In this document: piece after piece, positions 1-9,807 of the stretch
How positions within the stretch are numbered: the first letter of the stretch is position 1
Layout of the letters: every line of letters starts with the position of its first letter
The notes under the pieces: generated by a model
Told to the model about the DNA's origin: nothing
The model's input: only the letters and a program-made list of their open reading frames with translations
The model's database searches: none
Position numbers and translations under genes: made by a program
From: Streptantibioticus parmotrematis
GTDB lineage: Bacteria > Actinomycetota > Actinomycetes > Streptomycetales > Streptomycetaceae
NCBI RefSeq assembly: GCF_019890615.1
Contig: NZ_JAINVZ010000015.1
Location: 62,001-126,000, forward strand
DNA length: 64,000 nucleotides
Reading direction: 5' to 3'

Positions 1-3000
1 CAGCGCGTCACGCAGTTGCCGGATCGACTCGCCGACCCGTTCCCGGCCCGCCACCAGCTCTCCGCCGTCGGCGTAGTGGTCAAGCAGCACCGCCAGCCTG
101 TGGGCCTGCGCCAGTCCCGAACCAGGCACTTCCTCTGCCGCGGGAACCGATTCCGGCTCAGGCTCGGGCTCACCCTCCTGGTCCGCTCCACCCGCCGCGG
201 TCTGGATATCTACCTCGGCCGGTCCGATGTTCTCGGCAGCGCTACGCACGCCCAGTACCGCAGCGTCGATCTCCGGGCTGGCGGGCCTGCCGGTAGGGGA
301 GACGGCTTTGATCTCGAAGCGGGCGCCGTCCGGCCCCGACAGCGCGATACCGTCCGAGTTCTCCTCCACGCTCATCCCGTCGGCGAGGAGCTGCGCGATA
401 CCGGCCGCCAGGTCGACGCCGCTGAACGGGCCGGTGCGCACGCCCTCGGGACCGGTGACGGTGTACTGGTCGAAGATGGATAGGCCGGGGATGGACTCCA
501 GTGCCTCGTTGTCCGCGACGGTGATCGGCTCGTCACCGTCCCACCACTGCTGGAAGGCCGTGGTCTCGCGGTCCTCCACGGTGGCGCGGTAGCGGACTGC
601 GTGGTCGCGCAACGCGTAGGCCATCTCCCAGGTGCGCCTCATCACCACCGGGCCACGCTGCTCGCGGTCCCACTGCTCAGCGACCTTGCGGGCCAAGTCG
701 GTCGCGGCCTGGAGCACCGGCCAGTCGGCCACCTGCTCCAGTCCCAGCAACCGGCTGCGACGGGCTTCTTGGAACTGCGAGAGCATCAGCTGCGCGGCGG
801 CCACCAGGCTGACCTCGGCATCGGTGCCGTCGACCAGGCGGGTGCCGAACTCCTGCTGCCACGTCCGGTAACCCTCCAACGCGGCATGCTCGGCGGCCCA
901 GTACTCGGCGCGGTCGGCGTACGGCTCCGCCGTAGCCTGCTTCTCGCCGGAGCCGGCCGTGGCCGGTTCGGCAGCCGAGGGGCGCTCCGCCGCCGCGGTG
1001 TCGTCCTCATACAAGTCCTGGCCGGTGGCCTGGCTCTCGATCTCGGCGTCGAGGCGGGCCTGTTCGGCGCGGGCCCGGTGGAGCTTGTCGAGCTTGGTGA
1101 ACGGCTGGTCGACCAGCTTCTGGGCGCGGTTGATCTCCTGCTTCAGCTCCTCCACGGCGCCCAGCAGCCGAGTGTGAATCTCATCCAGCCGCTCGCACAG
1201 GTTCTCCATACGAGTCACCACACCGAGCGGGGACTTGCCGTCGCTGATGAGCGCGCCGACGTCGTCGATGGTGAAGGTGGCCTGGGGAATGTCGCGCAGG
1301 CCGCGGATGCGGAACTCGATGTAGTCGTGGACGGAGTTGATGCGGGCCTCGAACTGCTGGCCACCCACAGTGGCCACGTTCTCCCAGCGGCTGACCGGCC
1401 CGTAGCTCATGCGCTGCGCCAGCACGAGCTGGGTGCGCAGGGCGGTGGCCGCCTCGCCGCGCTTGGTGACGACGGTGCCGTTGGGCAGCTCCGTCCGGAA
1501 GGCGCCGCCCTTGGTGTCGGCGCGCATCGTGAGCGCCTGCGCCACCAGGTCGGCCCGCTCCTGGGCCTTGGCCAGGGTTTCGTCGGCGGTGTCGACCACG
1601 GTGCGCAGGTGCTTGTGGGTGCGCTGCCAGCTCTTGTAGGCCGCCTCCAGCTGGCGGACCTCCTCGTCGGCCTGCAGCTTCTTCAGTAGCAGCGGGTTGC
1701 CGGTCGCGATGGCCTTGATCTCGCCGTATTCCAGGTAGTCCTTGCCCAGGTCGCCGTCGAGCGCCTGGTCCTGCTCGTCCAGCTCCCGGCCGGTGCGGAC
1801 CTGGTCGATGAAGCGCGCCTTGCGCTCGACCGTCTGCCACATGAACGCGTCAAAAGAGCCGGCTTTTGTCCACCGGTAGAGCTGGACGGGAACGCCCTGG
1901 GTGAAGTGCTGGTTGAACTGCCGGATGATGCGGCCCTCGCGCTGAGTGACGTCGGAGGGCCGCCAGGGGCAGTCCAGGTGGTGCAGCGCGATCGCCCGGT
2001 CCTGCACGTTGACGCCGACGCCCATGGTGTCGGTGGAGCCGATCAGTACGGCGACCTTGCCCGCGCGGGCGTCGGCGAAGAGCTTCTCCTTCGCCTCGGC
2101 GGTCCGTGCGTCCTGGGAGTAGCGGATCTTGTCCTCTGGGATGCCGCGCTTGACCAGCTCGTCGCGCAGGTAGTCGTAGGCGATGAACTTCCCGCGCTTC
2201 TTGGCCTCCTCCGAGGCGGTGCCGCGGTCGGCGAACACCAGTTGGAGGGCGCCGGTCAGCTCGCTGGGGGTGCCCTCGCGGTCGGCGTAACGGTGGTCTT
2301 TGTACTCCTGCCAGATCTGGGCGATCTTGTCGGCGGCGGTGTCCAGCTTGCCGGGACCGTCGGGGGACATGCCCACCATCCGCAGGTCCATGGCAGCCAG
2401 ACGACCGTCGTTGCTGATATTGAGTAGGTTGTCCTGGGTGGGGTCGACGTCGCGAGCGCGCACGGCCTCTGCGCGGTCGGCGATCTCCGCCATGTACTCG
2501 CGGTCGGCGTCGGTGGCGGGGACCACGATGGTCTCGCTGGTGCAGTTCGGGACCGGCAGGTTCAGATCGTGCTTGGTCTTGACGTCTGCTATGGACTTCC
2601 ACAGCTGGCTGAACGACTTGGCATTGCGGAAACCGCCGATTCGCTCCTTGATCCGCGGAATGCCCTCCGGGGAGATTTCCGGGGCCATGGTCTCCGCGAG
2701 GTACTGCGCCTGGAAGGAGGAGAATGCCGATATCTCTGCGGCCTGGAGCAGGTCCGGGCGGAAAAGATCAAGCATTACGTACGACTGGGGCATCGCGTTA
2801 GGGAACGGGGTTCCCGTGGAGCCGAGACCGACCTTGCGACCATACGCTTTGAACATCGAGCGCAGCTTGACCTTCAGGTCCTTGGCCTGCGCGGAGACCG
2901 GTAGCGCCAACTCGGAGTTGTTCGCTCCAACCTCACCGTTGGCGAAGTCCTGGACTTCGTCCACAGCGATGAAGTCGATGCCGGTCTGCTCCCACGAAAT

Positions 3001-6000
3001 GCCCGTCGTGGTTGTCTTACCGAGGTTCTTCTCAACTCGCTGCGTGTGGCGCTTCAGGTCACCCTGCAGCTTCTTGATGGTGGCCTTGGAAACGGGCCGG
3101 CCACCACTGACAGCCGTCACCGCGTCCAGCGCATCGGCGATCAGCGGGTCGCCACCGGGGTTGAGCGCTGGGTCAAGCGCCTGGTCGCTGCCGGTGAGCG
3201 CCTTGTGGATGCGGGCCCGGTACTCGGCCGTCTGGTCGGCGACGAACTGAGCCTGGCCGCGCCCGGACATCGGGATCCGTTTGAAGAGGGACTGGGGCAG
3301 GATGACGGCGTCCCAGTCGCCGTTGGCGATCTGCGCGACGTACGCTGTGGCGGACTCCTTGGTGAACTCGCTGCTGTCGATCGCCAGTACACGCGCCCGC
3401 GGATAGGCTTTGAGGAAGTCGTTGCGGAAGTCGTTGATCGTCGAATTCTTCACCACGATTGACGGCTTGCTCATCATGCCCAGGCGCTTCATCTCCATGA
3501 CCGTCATGGCGATGGTGTAGGTCTTGCCGGCTCCAACCTCGTAGTCGAAGAAGGTGCCGTACGGCTCGGACAGCGCGCGGGCTACGCCGGCGCGCTGGTG
3601 CGGCAGCGGGGTGATCGTCTCCGACAGGCCGGGGAACGTCAGATGTGAGCCGTCGCCCTGGTAGGGGATGTATGAGTTGTAGAGCCGGTTGTAGGTGCCC
3701 AGGACATCCTTGGTGCGCTCGGCGTCCTGCCATAGCCAGTCGGCGAACAGCCGGTTGAGCTCGTCCGCCTTCGCGATTGCCTGCTCGGTCTGGTCTGCGG
3801 CCCACCGCTTGCCGTTCCGTAACTCTTCCGGGGTGGTGTTCTCGTCCGGCTTAGGCGGTTTGACCACGAGGGTGGCCCGCCGCAGCATCCGAAAGAACAG
3901 CTCCACAGCATCCCGGCGCACGGTGCCGTAGACCTTGGTGGCCGTCCGGGAGACGTGCACCGCCTTCGGCGCGTCGACCTCCCAGTCCGCCCCGGAGGCG
4001 CGGGTCACGGTAACGGCTTTGGTCTGCAGCAGCTGCCGTATGAACTGCTCGTAGTACTTTGGTGCGACCCAGGTCGCACCGATCTCGACGTTCTCGATGT
4101 CGCCGGGCTGGGCGTCGGGCGGCAGCACCCCGCGCAACGCGGTGACGTTGAGCTGCAGCGGGTGCTCGGCCCGAGTCTCTTCCGAAACCATCCGCAGGAT
4201 CTTCTCGGCCTGCTCGATCTTCTCTCGGACGTTCCCGCTCAGGTACTCGGCGGCGGGCACAAGCCGCTGGCTGCCCGGTTCGTTGAACACCATCTCGCCG
4301 AGGGCGTCCCGAGCCTCGTCCAAGGACTCCATGCCGAGCAGACGGGCGACCTCGCCGAGTTCCACCTTGCCGTAGGCGTTCAGGCTGATCGCCAGCGCGT
4401 CCTGGGGGGTCTCGGCGCGGGTATGCTCCGCCTGCGGCTTGGTGACTGCCCGGGTGAAGATCGCCGACTTCTTGGCTGTGCGCGAGTCCTTGTCGTAGAC
4501 CTCCAGCGCGTACACGCCAGCGGCGTACGGCTCGGTGCGGAACGCACCGTGCGCGCTGCGGCGGTCACGCCGGTCACTGCGACCCTCACGGTCGTTGAGG
4601 AACCCGAACTTGGCGACGTAGGCGTCGTAGTGGGCGTTGAGCTGACCGCGCAGCGCGGTGGCCTGCGCGTCCTGCCCGGTGGACTCCGCGCTGAGCAGGT
4701 CGACGTAGGTGTCGCGCAGGCGCAGCAGTGCGCGCAGCTCGTCCGCCGCGTTCTTGAACACCGGGCGGTCGGCCAGCTCGCCGCCGACGACCTGGAGGAA
4801 CGTTCCGTCTCCCTGGTCGATGAGGGTGCCCTCGAATCGCTGGAGTTCCTCGCCAAACATCTCCTGCGCCTGGCGCATCCGCTCGGCACGCTGCTCGACG
4901 GCCGCCCGCTGGACGGCGTCCGGGGAGGCGCTCATCGTCAGGCCCATCTCGTGGGCCTGACAGGTGATCGTGGCCAGCGCCTCGGTCAGCGTCTGTGTGA
5001 GGTCGGCGACCTCCTTGGGGCGGACGGTCAGGTCGTCGCGGCCATACTGGGTGCTGGTCAGCCCGATCGTGCCCAGCACCATCTGGGGGTGCTTGGCGAA
5101 GTAGTTGTTGACCAGCACGTTGGTCTCGGCGCCGACTTGCACCGGGGACAGGCCCACCCACTCCGGCGGAGTTGCCGGAGCCTTGCCGTCGCGGCGGCGC
5201 AGGATGAGGATGTCGGTGACGACGTCCGTGCCCGCGGCCCGCTGGTGCGCACCGGCTGGCAGCCGCACCGCGCCGACCAGGTCCGCCCGGTCGGCGATCT
5301 CCAACCGGGCGGTCCTGCCCATGGAGTCCAGGGTGTAGCGGCTGGTGATGACAGCGACCAGGCCGCCAGGCCGGGTCAGTTCGAGGGACTTGACGATGGT
5401 GTAGTTGTGCAGGGCGAGCCGCAGCGGGTTGTGGACGGGATCGGTCGGGGCGATCTCGTCGAAGGGGACACTACCGATGACGCCGTCGAAGTAGCCCTCG
5501 GGCAGGCGGGTGTCCTTGAAGTCCTGTCCGCGGATCTCCGTGTCCGGGTAGAGGGCGGCGGCGATCTCGGCGGTTGTCGGATCGAGCTCGACGCCGGTCA
5601 TCGTCGCCTCGGACGGGGCGAAGGCGAGGAAGTTTCCACTGCCGCAGCCCGGCTCCAGCACCCGGCCCTCGGAGAATCCCAGGTCCTTGAGGGCCTGCCA
5701 GATCGGCTGCACCAGGGAGGCGTCGGTGAAGTGCGCGTTGCGGACAGTCGCCTCGGCCGCGTACCACTCCTGTTCGGTCAGCAGCGACCGCAGGTCCCCG
5801 CGCACCCCGGCGAACTCCGGCTTGCGCGGGTCGAAGACCTGCCAGGCAGCCCCCCAGGAACTCCACCGCGCCAGTACCGCCTGCTCGGCCTCGGTCGCGG
5901 GCCGCTTCTCCTCCCGCAAGGTGTGCAGCACGAGGATCGCGGCGATGTTCGCCCGGATCCGCGCCAGCGGCCCGGACGGAGCGAGGTCATCTTGGCTGCG

Positions 6001-6741
6001 CGGCCGGAACCGGGGCCGCTCCACCCCTGCTTCCGCCCGCCCCGGGCCGGCAGCCCGGCGCATCGCGACCCTGGCGATGTCGACGGGGTACGGCTCTTCG
6101 TCGCCGTCGACGTCCTGCACCAGCAGCTCTCCGCCGGTGCTGTCGACCACCACCGTCTCGACGAGGTCGTCGGAAACGTCTTGCGCCTCCTGCCCGGCAG
6201 GCACGTTCACGGCCGACTCGTAGGCCGGGAGCGTGCCGGACCGGTGGGCGATGAGGTCCCCGGGCCGGAAGTCCGCAGCATCCCGCGGCGCCGTCTCCCA
6301 AACCGCGTTCTCTTCCAACGGGGGCGTGGTGGGGTTGGGTCGCCACAGCTGCGGATCGTCATCCAGCCGGGGATCCGGGCCGCTGGTGACGTCGGTGACG
6401 AGGGCCTGCTCCGCCGCCGTCAGCGCGTCGCCGCCGTCCGGATCGATGGGCAGGCTCTCCTCTTCCAAGGCCTGCCAGAGCCGGTCGAAGAGGTCTTCGG
6501 CCCACCGTCGGTGCGGCAGTACCTGGGAGGAGGCGACCTCGTGCACCGCCCCGTCGAGCCCCACCCGGACAAGCAAGTAGCCGTCGCGCTCGGTGTAGGC
6601 GGCCTGCGGGTTGTCGACACCGATGGTGTAGAGCCGGTACTGCCACGGCCCCGCCTCCGGGCTGGTCGAAGCGCGGAAGACGATCGCCTGGGAGGCAGCT
6701 TGGGCATCCAGGTCGGAGAGCTGTCGGGGGGTCTGGTACAT
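1..6741 (-). CDS. Giant DarB-like DNA methylase / SNF2-type helicase fusion (3' end off window)
   Basis: One open frame of 2247 codons from an ATG at 6741 with GGAGG seven bases upstream runs off the left edge. The methyltransferase module has SAM motif I (VLEPGCGSGNF, about residues 361-371). The motif IV position reads SVPF (424-427) instead of N/D-P-P-Y/F. The helicase module follows: Walker A EVGAGKT (1068-1074), DEVQ (1261-1264), STGTPFPN (1308-1315), GVGVNVQ (about 1573-1579) and QREGRIIR (1600-1607). A Glu/Ala-rich tail with coiled-coil character follows. Methylase-helicase fusions of about 2200 residues include phage P1 DarB, an antirestriction protein; similar giants are common on conjugative elements, where they may protect incoming DNA. 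It is the most distal gene seen in the transfer operon. The function is inferred from domain order and context. Confidence 0.85.
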   Translation of the reverse strand, partial: MYQTPRQLSDLDAQAASQAIVFRASTSPEAGPWQYRLYTIGVDNPQAAYTERDGYLLVRVGLDGAVHEVASSQVLPHRRWAEDLFDRLWQALEEESLPIDPDGGDALTAAEQALVTDVTSGPDPRLDDDPQLWRPNPTTPPLEENAVWETAPRDAADFRPGDLIAHRSGTLPAYESAVNVPAGQEAQDVSDDLVETVVVDSTGGELLVQDVDGDEEPYPVDIARVAMRRAAGPGRAEAGVERPRFRPRSQDDLAPSGPLARIRANIAAILVLHTLREEKRPATEAEQAVLARWSSWGAAWQVFDPRKPEFAGVRGDLRSLLTEQEWYAAEATVRNAHFTDASLVQPIWQALKDLGFSEGRVLEPGCGSGNFLAFAPSEATMTGVELDPTTAEIAAALYPDTEIRGQDFKDTRLPEGYFDGVIGSVPFDEIAPTDPVHNPLRLALHNYTIVKSLELTRPGGLVAVITSRYTLDSMGRTARLEIADRADLVGAVRLPAGAHQRAAGTDVVTDILILRRRDGKAPATPPEWVGLSPVQVGAETNVLVNNYFAKHPQMVLGTIGLTSTQYGRDDLTVRPKEVADLTQTLTEALATITCQAHEMGLTMSASPDAVQRAAVEQRAERMRQAQEMFGEELQRFEGTLIDQGDGTFLQVVGGELADRPVFKNAADELRALLRLRDTYVDLLSAESTGQDAQATALRGQLNAHYDAYVAKFGFLNDREGRSDRRDRRSAHGAFRTEPYAAGVYALEVYDKDSRTAKKSAIFTRAVTKPQAEHTRAETPQDALAISLNAYGKVELGEVARLLGMESLDEARDALGEMVFNEPGSQRLVPAAEYLSGNVREKIEQAEKILRMVSEETRAEHPLQLNVTALRGVLPPDAQPGDIENVEIGATWVAPKYYEQFIRQLLQTKAVTVTRASGADWEVDAPKAVHVSRTATKVYGTVRRDAVELFFRMLRRATLVVKPPKPDENTTPEELRNGKRWAADQTEQAIAKADELNRLFADWLWQDAERTKDVLGTYNRLYNSYIPYQGDGSHLTFPGLSETITPLPHQRAGVARALSEPYGTFFDYEVGAGKTYTIAMTVMEMKRLGMMSKPSIVVKNSTINDFRNDFLKAYPRARVLAIDSSEFTKESATAYVAQIANGDWDAVILPQSLFKRIPMSGRGQAQFVADQTAEYRARIHKALTGSDQALDPALNPGGDPLIADALDAVTAVSGGRPVSKATIKKLQGDLKRHTQRVEKNLGKTTTTGISWEQTGIDFIAVDEVQDFANGEVGANNSELALPVSAQAKDLKVKLRSMFKAYGRKVGLGSTGTPFPNAMPQSYVMLDLFRPDLLQAAEISAFSSFQAQYLAETMAPEISPEGIPRIKERIGGFRNAKSFSQLWKSIADVKTKHDLNLPVPNCTSETIVVPATDADREYMAEIADRAEAVRARDVDPTQDNLLNISNDGRLAAMDLRMVGMSPDGPGKLDTAADKIAQIWQEYKDHRYADREGTPSELTGALQLVFADRGTASEEAKKRGKFIAYDYLRDELVKRGIPEDKIRYSQDARTAEAKEKLFADARAGKVAVLIGSTDTMGVGVNVQDRAIALHHLDCPWRPSDVTQREGRIIRQFNQHFTQGVPVQLYRWTKAGSFDAFMWQTVERKARFIDQVRTGRELDEQDQALDGDLGKDYLEYGEIKAIATGNPLLLKKLQADEEVRQLEAAYKSWQRTHKHLRTVVDTADETLAKAQERADLVAQALTMRADTKGGAFRTELPNGTVVTKRGEAATALRTQLVLAQRMSYGPVSRWENVATVGGQQFEARINSVHDYIEFRIRGLRDIPQATFTIDDVGALISDGKSPLGVVTRMENLCERLDEIHTRLLGAVEELKQEINRAQKLVDQPFTKLDKLHRARAEQARLDAEIESQATGQDLYEDDTAAAERPSAAEPATAGSGEKQATAEPYADRAEYWAAEHAALEGYRTWQQEFGTRLVDGTDAEVSLVAAAQLMLSQFQEARRSRLLGLEQVADWPVLQAATDLARKVAEQWDREQRGPVVMRRTWEMAYALRDHAVRYRATVEDRETTAFQQWWDGDEPITVADNEALESIPGLSIFDQYTVTGPEGVRTGPFSGVDLAAGIAQLLADGMSVEENSDGIALSGPDGARFEIKAVSPTGRPASPEIDAAVLGVRSAAENIGPAEVDIQTAAGGADQEGEPEPEPESVPAAEEVPGSGLAQAHRLAVLLDHYADGGELVAGRERVGESIRQLRDAL

Positions 6742-6796
6742 CGCGATCCTCCACCACGTCGCGGCACGGTCGATCTGGTCCGGAGGTGGGCGGGCG

Positions 6797-7324
6797 CTAC
6801 ACGTTGCGTCCCCGGGACCGCAGGTCCTCCACCGACGTGTCGACCAGGCGCAGGAACGAGGGCGTCATGTAGTCGAGCACCTGCCGCAGTTGCTCGTCAG
6901 TGAGGTCGTCCACAGTGGTGGTGCCGTCGATCAGGGCGTCGGCGGTGAAGCTGACCCACTCGGTGTGCTCTTGGACGTCCCGCGTGCGGGCGGCAAACTG
7001 CTCGTCGCTCTCCAGCAGTCCGTCGTCAGCCTCATCCCCCACCGCGGTGTCGGGCTCGGGCGGCAACCGCACCAGCTCACCCAGCACCTCGTACTCGGCG
7101 CGGGCCTTGAGCATCCCTAGCCGCCCGACGCGCTGCTCGTGGGTTTCCTCCGCCGGCGGCTGGTCGTTGATCACCATCTGGTCCCACAGGTCGCCGACCT
7201 GCTGCTCGACCTGCTCACCGAGGTTGGTAAAGAAGGCGGTGGGGTCGGGGATGGCGGCGCAGCGCTTGGGCAGCCACCGCCGCCAGTACGCCCGCGCTTC
7301 GATGCCGTACCGGTTCATGGCCAT
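6797..7324 (-). CDS. Hypothetical acidic protein of the transfer operon (175 aa)
   Basis: No family is recognised. The start is the ATG at 7324, with GAGGAG six to seven bases upstream; a second ATG lies two codons in. The N-terminus (residues about 3-20) is basic and aromatic (RYGIEARAYWRRW). The centre and C-terminus are rich in Glu and Asp and predicted helical, with no membrane segment. It sits 55 bp before the giant methylase-helicase and 16 bp after the DUF4913 gene, so all three are probably co-transcribed with the mating genes. A role as an accessory or chaperone to one of the large neighbours is possible but is only inference from position. Confidence 0.65.
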   Translation of the reverse strand: MAMNRYGIEARAYWRRWLPKRCAAIPDPTAFFTNLGEQVEQQVGDLWDQMVINDQPPAEETHEQRVGRLGMLKARAEYEVLGELVRLPPEPDTAVGDEADDGLLESDEQFAARTRDVQEHTEWVSFTADALIDGTTTVDDLTDEQLRQVLDYMTPSFLRLVDTSVEDLRSRGRNV

Positions 7325-7340
7325 CGCAGTCTCCTCGGTG

Positions 7341-7994
7341 TTACTCGCTGTCAGGTGGGGTGTCATCGTCTCCGGGCTCCTCGCCAGCCGGATCAGCGGA
7401 GTCTCCGTCCTCCCCGCCCCCCTCGGGGGGCGCGGGTACGGTGGCGAGGATCGCGGCGAGGTACTTCTCGTCGCCGTCCCACTGCTCGCGGTGGCGATCA
7501 CGGTGCTGGCCGTTGCGGCAGGTGCCGACCCACAGGCGGCCGATGCGCTCGATCGCGCGGGCGAGAGCGTCCTGCCACAGGTACGGGGCGGAACCGGCGT
7601 CCTCGCTAAGGGCGTAGGCCGACTGGTGGGAGGTCCACAGCGCGGTCAGTTCCTCGACCACGGCACCGTGCTGCCACCAGCACTGCCGCGGAATCTGGTC
7701 GTTGGTGATCCCATAGCGGTCGGCCATCCAGATGACCCAGACGACGAACTCGCGCCACAGGGCCACGCGTTCGGCCGGTACAAGGTCGTCCCAGCGCACC
7801 GGGGCGCCAGCGACGCGCTCTTCCTCTTCACCGCCTTCGCCTGCGCCGGCGCTGCCTCCGCCCGCGCCTTCGCCGCGGTCCTCCTCCAGGATCTTCAAGC
7901 GTTCGGCTTGCAGAACCAGCTCGGCGTTCAGCGACACGATCTCTTCGTTGATCGTGGCCAGTTGCCTGAACAGGTCGTCAAATCCGTTAGCCAT
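7341..7994 (-). CDS. DUF4913-type protein of actinobacterial mobile elements
   Basis: 217 residues. The N-terminal 40 residues form a likely coiled coil (LRQ-like heptads, ending KILEEDRGEG). A Gly/Ala/Glu linker follows, then a Trp-rich globular domain at about 75-180 (WDDLVPAERVALWREF, WVIWMADRYG, PRQCWWQH, ALWTSHQSAY) that resembles DUF4913 proteins found on actinobacterial plasmids and conjugative elements. The C-terminus is acidic and disordered. No catalytic motif is seen. Its ATG overlaps the TAA of the coupling-protein gene by eight bases, so the two are translationally coupled. It may act with the coupling protein or in DNA processing, but the family has no established function. Confidence 0.7.
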   Translation of the reverse strand: MANGFDDLFRQLATINEEIVSLNAELVLQAERLKILEEDRGEGAGGGSAGAGEGGEEEERVAGAPVRWDDLVPAERVALWREFVVWVIWMADRYGITNDQIPRQCWWQHGAVVEELTALWTSHQSAYALSEDAGSAPYLWQDALARAIERIGRLWVGTCRNGQHRDRHREQWDGDEKYLAAILATVPAPPEGGGEDGDSADPAGEEPGDDDTPPDSE

Positions 7995-9807
7995 CGGTGT
8001 GGCCCGCCTTGTCCAGCATCACCCGGCGACCCGCCACGATTTCGCGGGCCTTGCCGATGGCGGCCTTGATCTCCTCGGCGCGCGGTCCTTCGTGGGCGCG
8101 GGTGAAGGTGACGAGGGTGGCCGGGGTGCGGCGGTGGATGACCAACCCGCCGCGCTCGGGGATCATGCGGATATCGACCGGCTCCCGTACCGCGCGGCGC
8201 CGCAGCGAGGTAGACACCGACACGCGGTCGCCGTCGTCAGAGATTGAGACTACGTCTTCGTCGAAGTCTCCGGCCAGCTCGGAGTAGGCCTTGAGCTCTT
8301 CGGGGTCGGAAATGCCACCGAGGAAAACCTTCACGGTTCCGGCAGCCATCATCTTGCGCACGCCGAGCTGCCCCCACCGTTCTTCTGCCTGTGCGTAGGA
8401 CTGCAAGACGGCCATGACGAAGATGTTCTGGGAGCCTGAGACGCTCATCAGGCTGGGGATCCCCGGCAGCGGGGCGACGTTGGCCATCTCGTCCAGGAAG
8501 CACCCGAAAGGGATGGGCAGTCGCCCGTTCGGCGCACGCCCGGCGATTGCCTTGGCCGTGTCGAAGAGCGCCTTGGCGAACGCGGCCGCCAGCGGCGCGA
8601 GCGCCGAGCCCTCCTCATCCTCGCCGATCAGGAACAGCGTGCCGCCCTCGGTGAGGAACTTCTCGATGTCGAAAATGTTTTCGTCGCCCTCGGGAGCGAA
8701 GATCTCGGCGACCTTGTCGTCGTACAGGGCGATGAAGGACTGCTGGGCGGTGCGCCAGGTCGCGCTGCGCTCCTCCTCCGCAGCCGCGTGCTGACCAGCC
8801 AAGGCCTCGGCGAGGGCATGTCTGCCCTTCGCCGTGAGCAGATCGACGGCCTCCCTGTTGTCTGGGTCGGCCGCCCAGCTGAGCACATCGGCGACCGGCC
8901 GCTTGTTCAGCGCGGCGGCGTGCAGCCAGCAGGTGATCAGCGTCTTGGCGTTCAAGCTGAAATAGCCGCCGTTGGAGGTGCCCTCCTCGCTCTTGGTGGT
9001 GGCCACCAGCGTCTCGGCCCGCTTGCGGGCGATCGGGTAGCGCTCGCAGCCGGCAGTCAGCGGCCACCGCACTTGGTTCGGCCACCCGGACAGCCCGGTA
9101 GGGTCGAGCACCCCCACGAGGCCGTAGTCCTCGCGCAGCACCGCGGTGTTGTAGAGGACATCGGTTTTAGAGCTAGTGGCAAAGACCGTGCCTTCGAAGT
9201 CCAGGATGCCGGGAAGGATGATCTGGCTCGTTTTACCCTCACGCGGCGGTGCGACTAAGACCACGCTTTCTTCGATCGTCACCCACAGCCGGATGTCCGT
9301 GGGGTCGGAGACGCCGATGTTCACCGCGACGTGCCGGACCGTGATCGAAGTAGGATCGGTCTCGTACAGGATCGGCCGAAGTGAGGATGCCCGGCCCAGC
9401 GCCTGCTTCTCCCCCATCGCCTTTTCCAACTGCGCGGCGGTGGCCTTGCCGTCGGCACCGTCGGCACCGCGACGCTTCCACCACCAATGGCCCTTCCACG
9501 CCCCGTAGCCGGAGCCGCCCAGCAGCCACGCGAAGCACGCCCAGAAGGCGATGGGGCCGCCGACCCCGGTGCCGGGCCAGGCGACGGCCGGATTATCGGG
9601 ATGAGCGAGCACGACGAGGATGCCGCTTCCCGCGGCGTTCCAGCCGACCACCGCGGGTTGGCCATGCTGCAGCAGCCCGGAGAGCACTGCGGAGAACCAC
9701 AGCAGCGCGGTGAGCACGAACGCGCCGATCAGGGGAATCACCCAGATCGCGTCGCGGCCCATCCGCAGCCGCACGGCGGTCTTCGGGACAGCGGCCTTGG
9801 GCATCAT
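7987..9807 (-). CDS. VirD4/TraG-type type IV coupling protein
   Basis: 606 residues. Membrane segments lie at about 21-45 and 84-103, followed by a cytoplasmic ATPase: Walker A APPREGKTS (about 186-194), Walker B region FGCFLDEMANVAPLPGIP (about 430-447) and a conserved stretch SGSQNIFVMAVLQSYAQ, all diagnostic of the TraG/TraD/VirD4 family. Such proteins deliver the relaxase-bound DNA strand to the secretion channel at the membrane. Its ATG overlaps the stop of the VirB4-like ATPase gene (ATGA), and its own stop overlaps the DUF4913 start, so three genes are tightly coupled. Conjugation in many Streptomyces elements instead uses an FtsK-like TraB; here the machinery is of the VirB/VirD4 kind. 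Family assignment is secure. Confidence 0.9.
   Translation of the reverse strand: MMPKAAVPKTAVRLRMGRDAIWVIPLIGAFVLTALLWFSAVLSGLLQHGQPAVVGWNAAGSGILVVLAHPDNPAVAWPGTGVGGPIAFWACFAWLLGGSGYGAWKGHWWWKRRGADGADGKATAAQLEKAMGEKQALGRASSLRPILYETDPTSITVRHVAVNIGVSDPTDIRLWVTIEESVVLVAPPREGKTSQIILPGILDFEGTVFATSSKTDVLYNTAVLREDYGLVGVLDPTGLSGWPNQVRWPLTAGCERYPIARKRAETLVATTKSEEGTSNGGYFSLNAKTLITCWLHAAALNKRPVADVLSWAADPDNREAVDLLTAKGRHALAEALAGQHAAAEEERSATWRTAQQSFIALYDDKVAEIFAPEGDENIFDIEKFLTEGGTLFLIGEDEEGSALAPLAAAFAKALFDTAKAIAGRAPNGRLPIPFGCFLDEMANVAPLPGIPSLMSVSGSQNIFVMAVLQSYAQAEERWGQLGVRKMMAAGTVKVFLGGISDPEELKAYSELAGDFDEDVVSISDDGDRVSVSTSLRRRAVREPVDIRMIPERGGLVIHRRTPATLVTFTRAHEGPRAEEIKAAIGKAREIVAGRRVMLDKAGHTDG

Noticed and set aside
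3955-6903. 982-codon plus-strand open frame
   Set aside because: It is antisense to the methylase-helicase, lacks any recognisable motif and ribosome site, and is a GC-rich shadow; the minus frame carries SAM and helicase motifs throughout.
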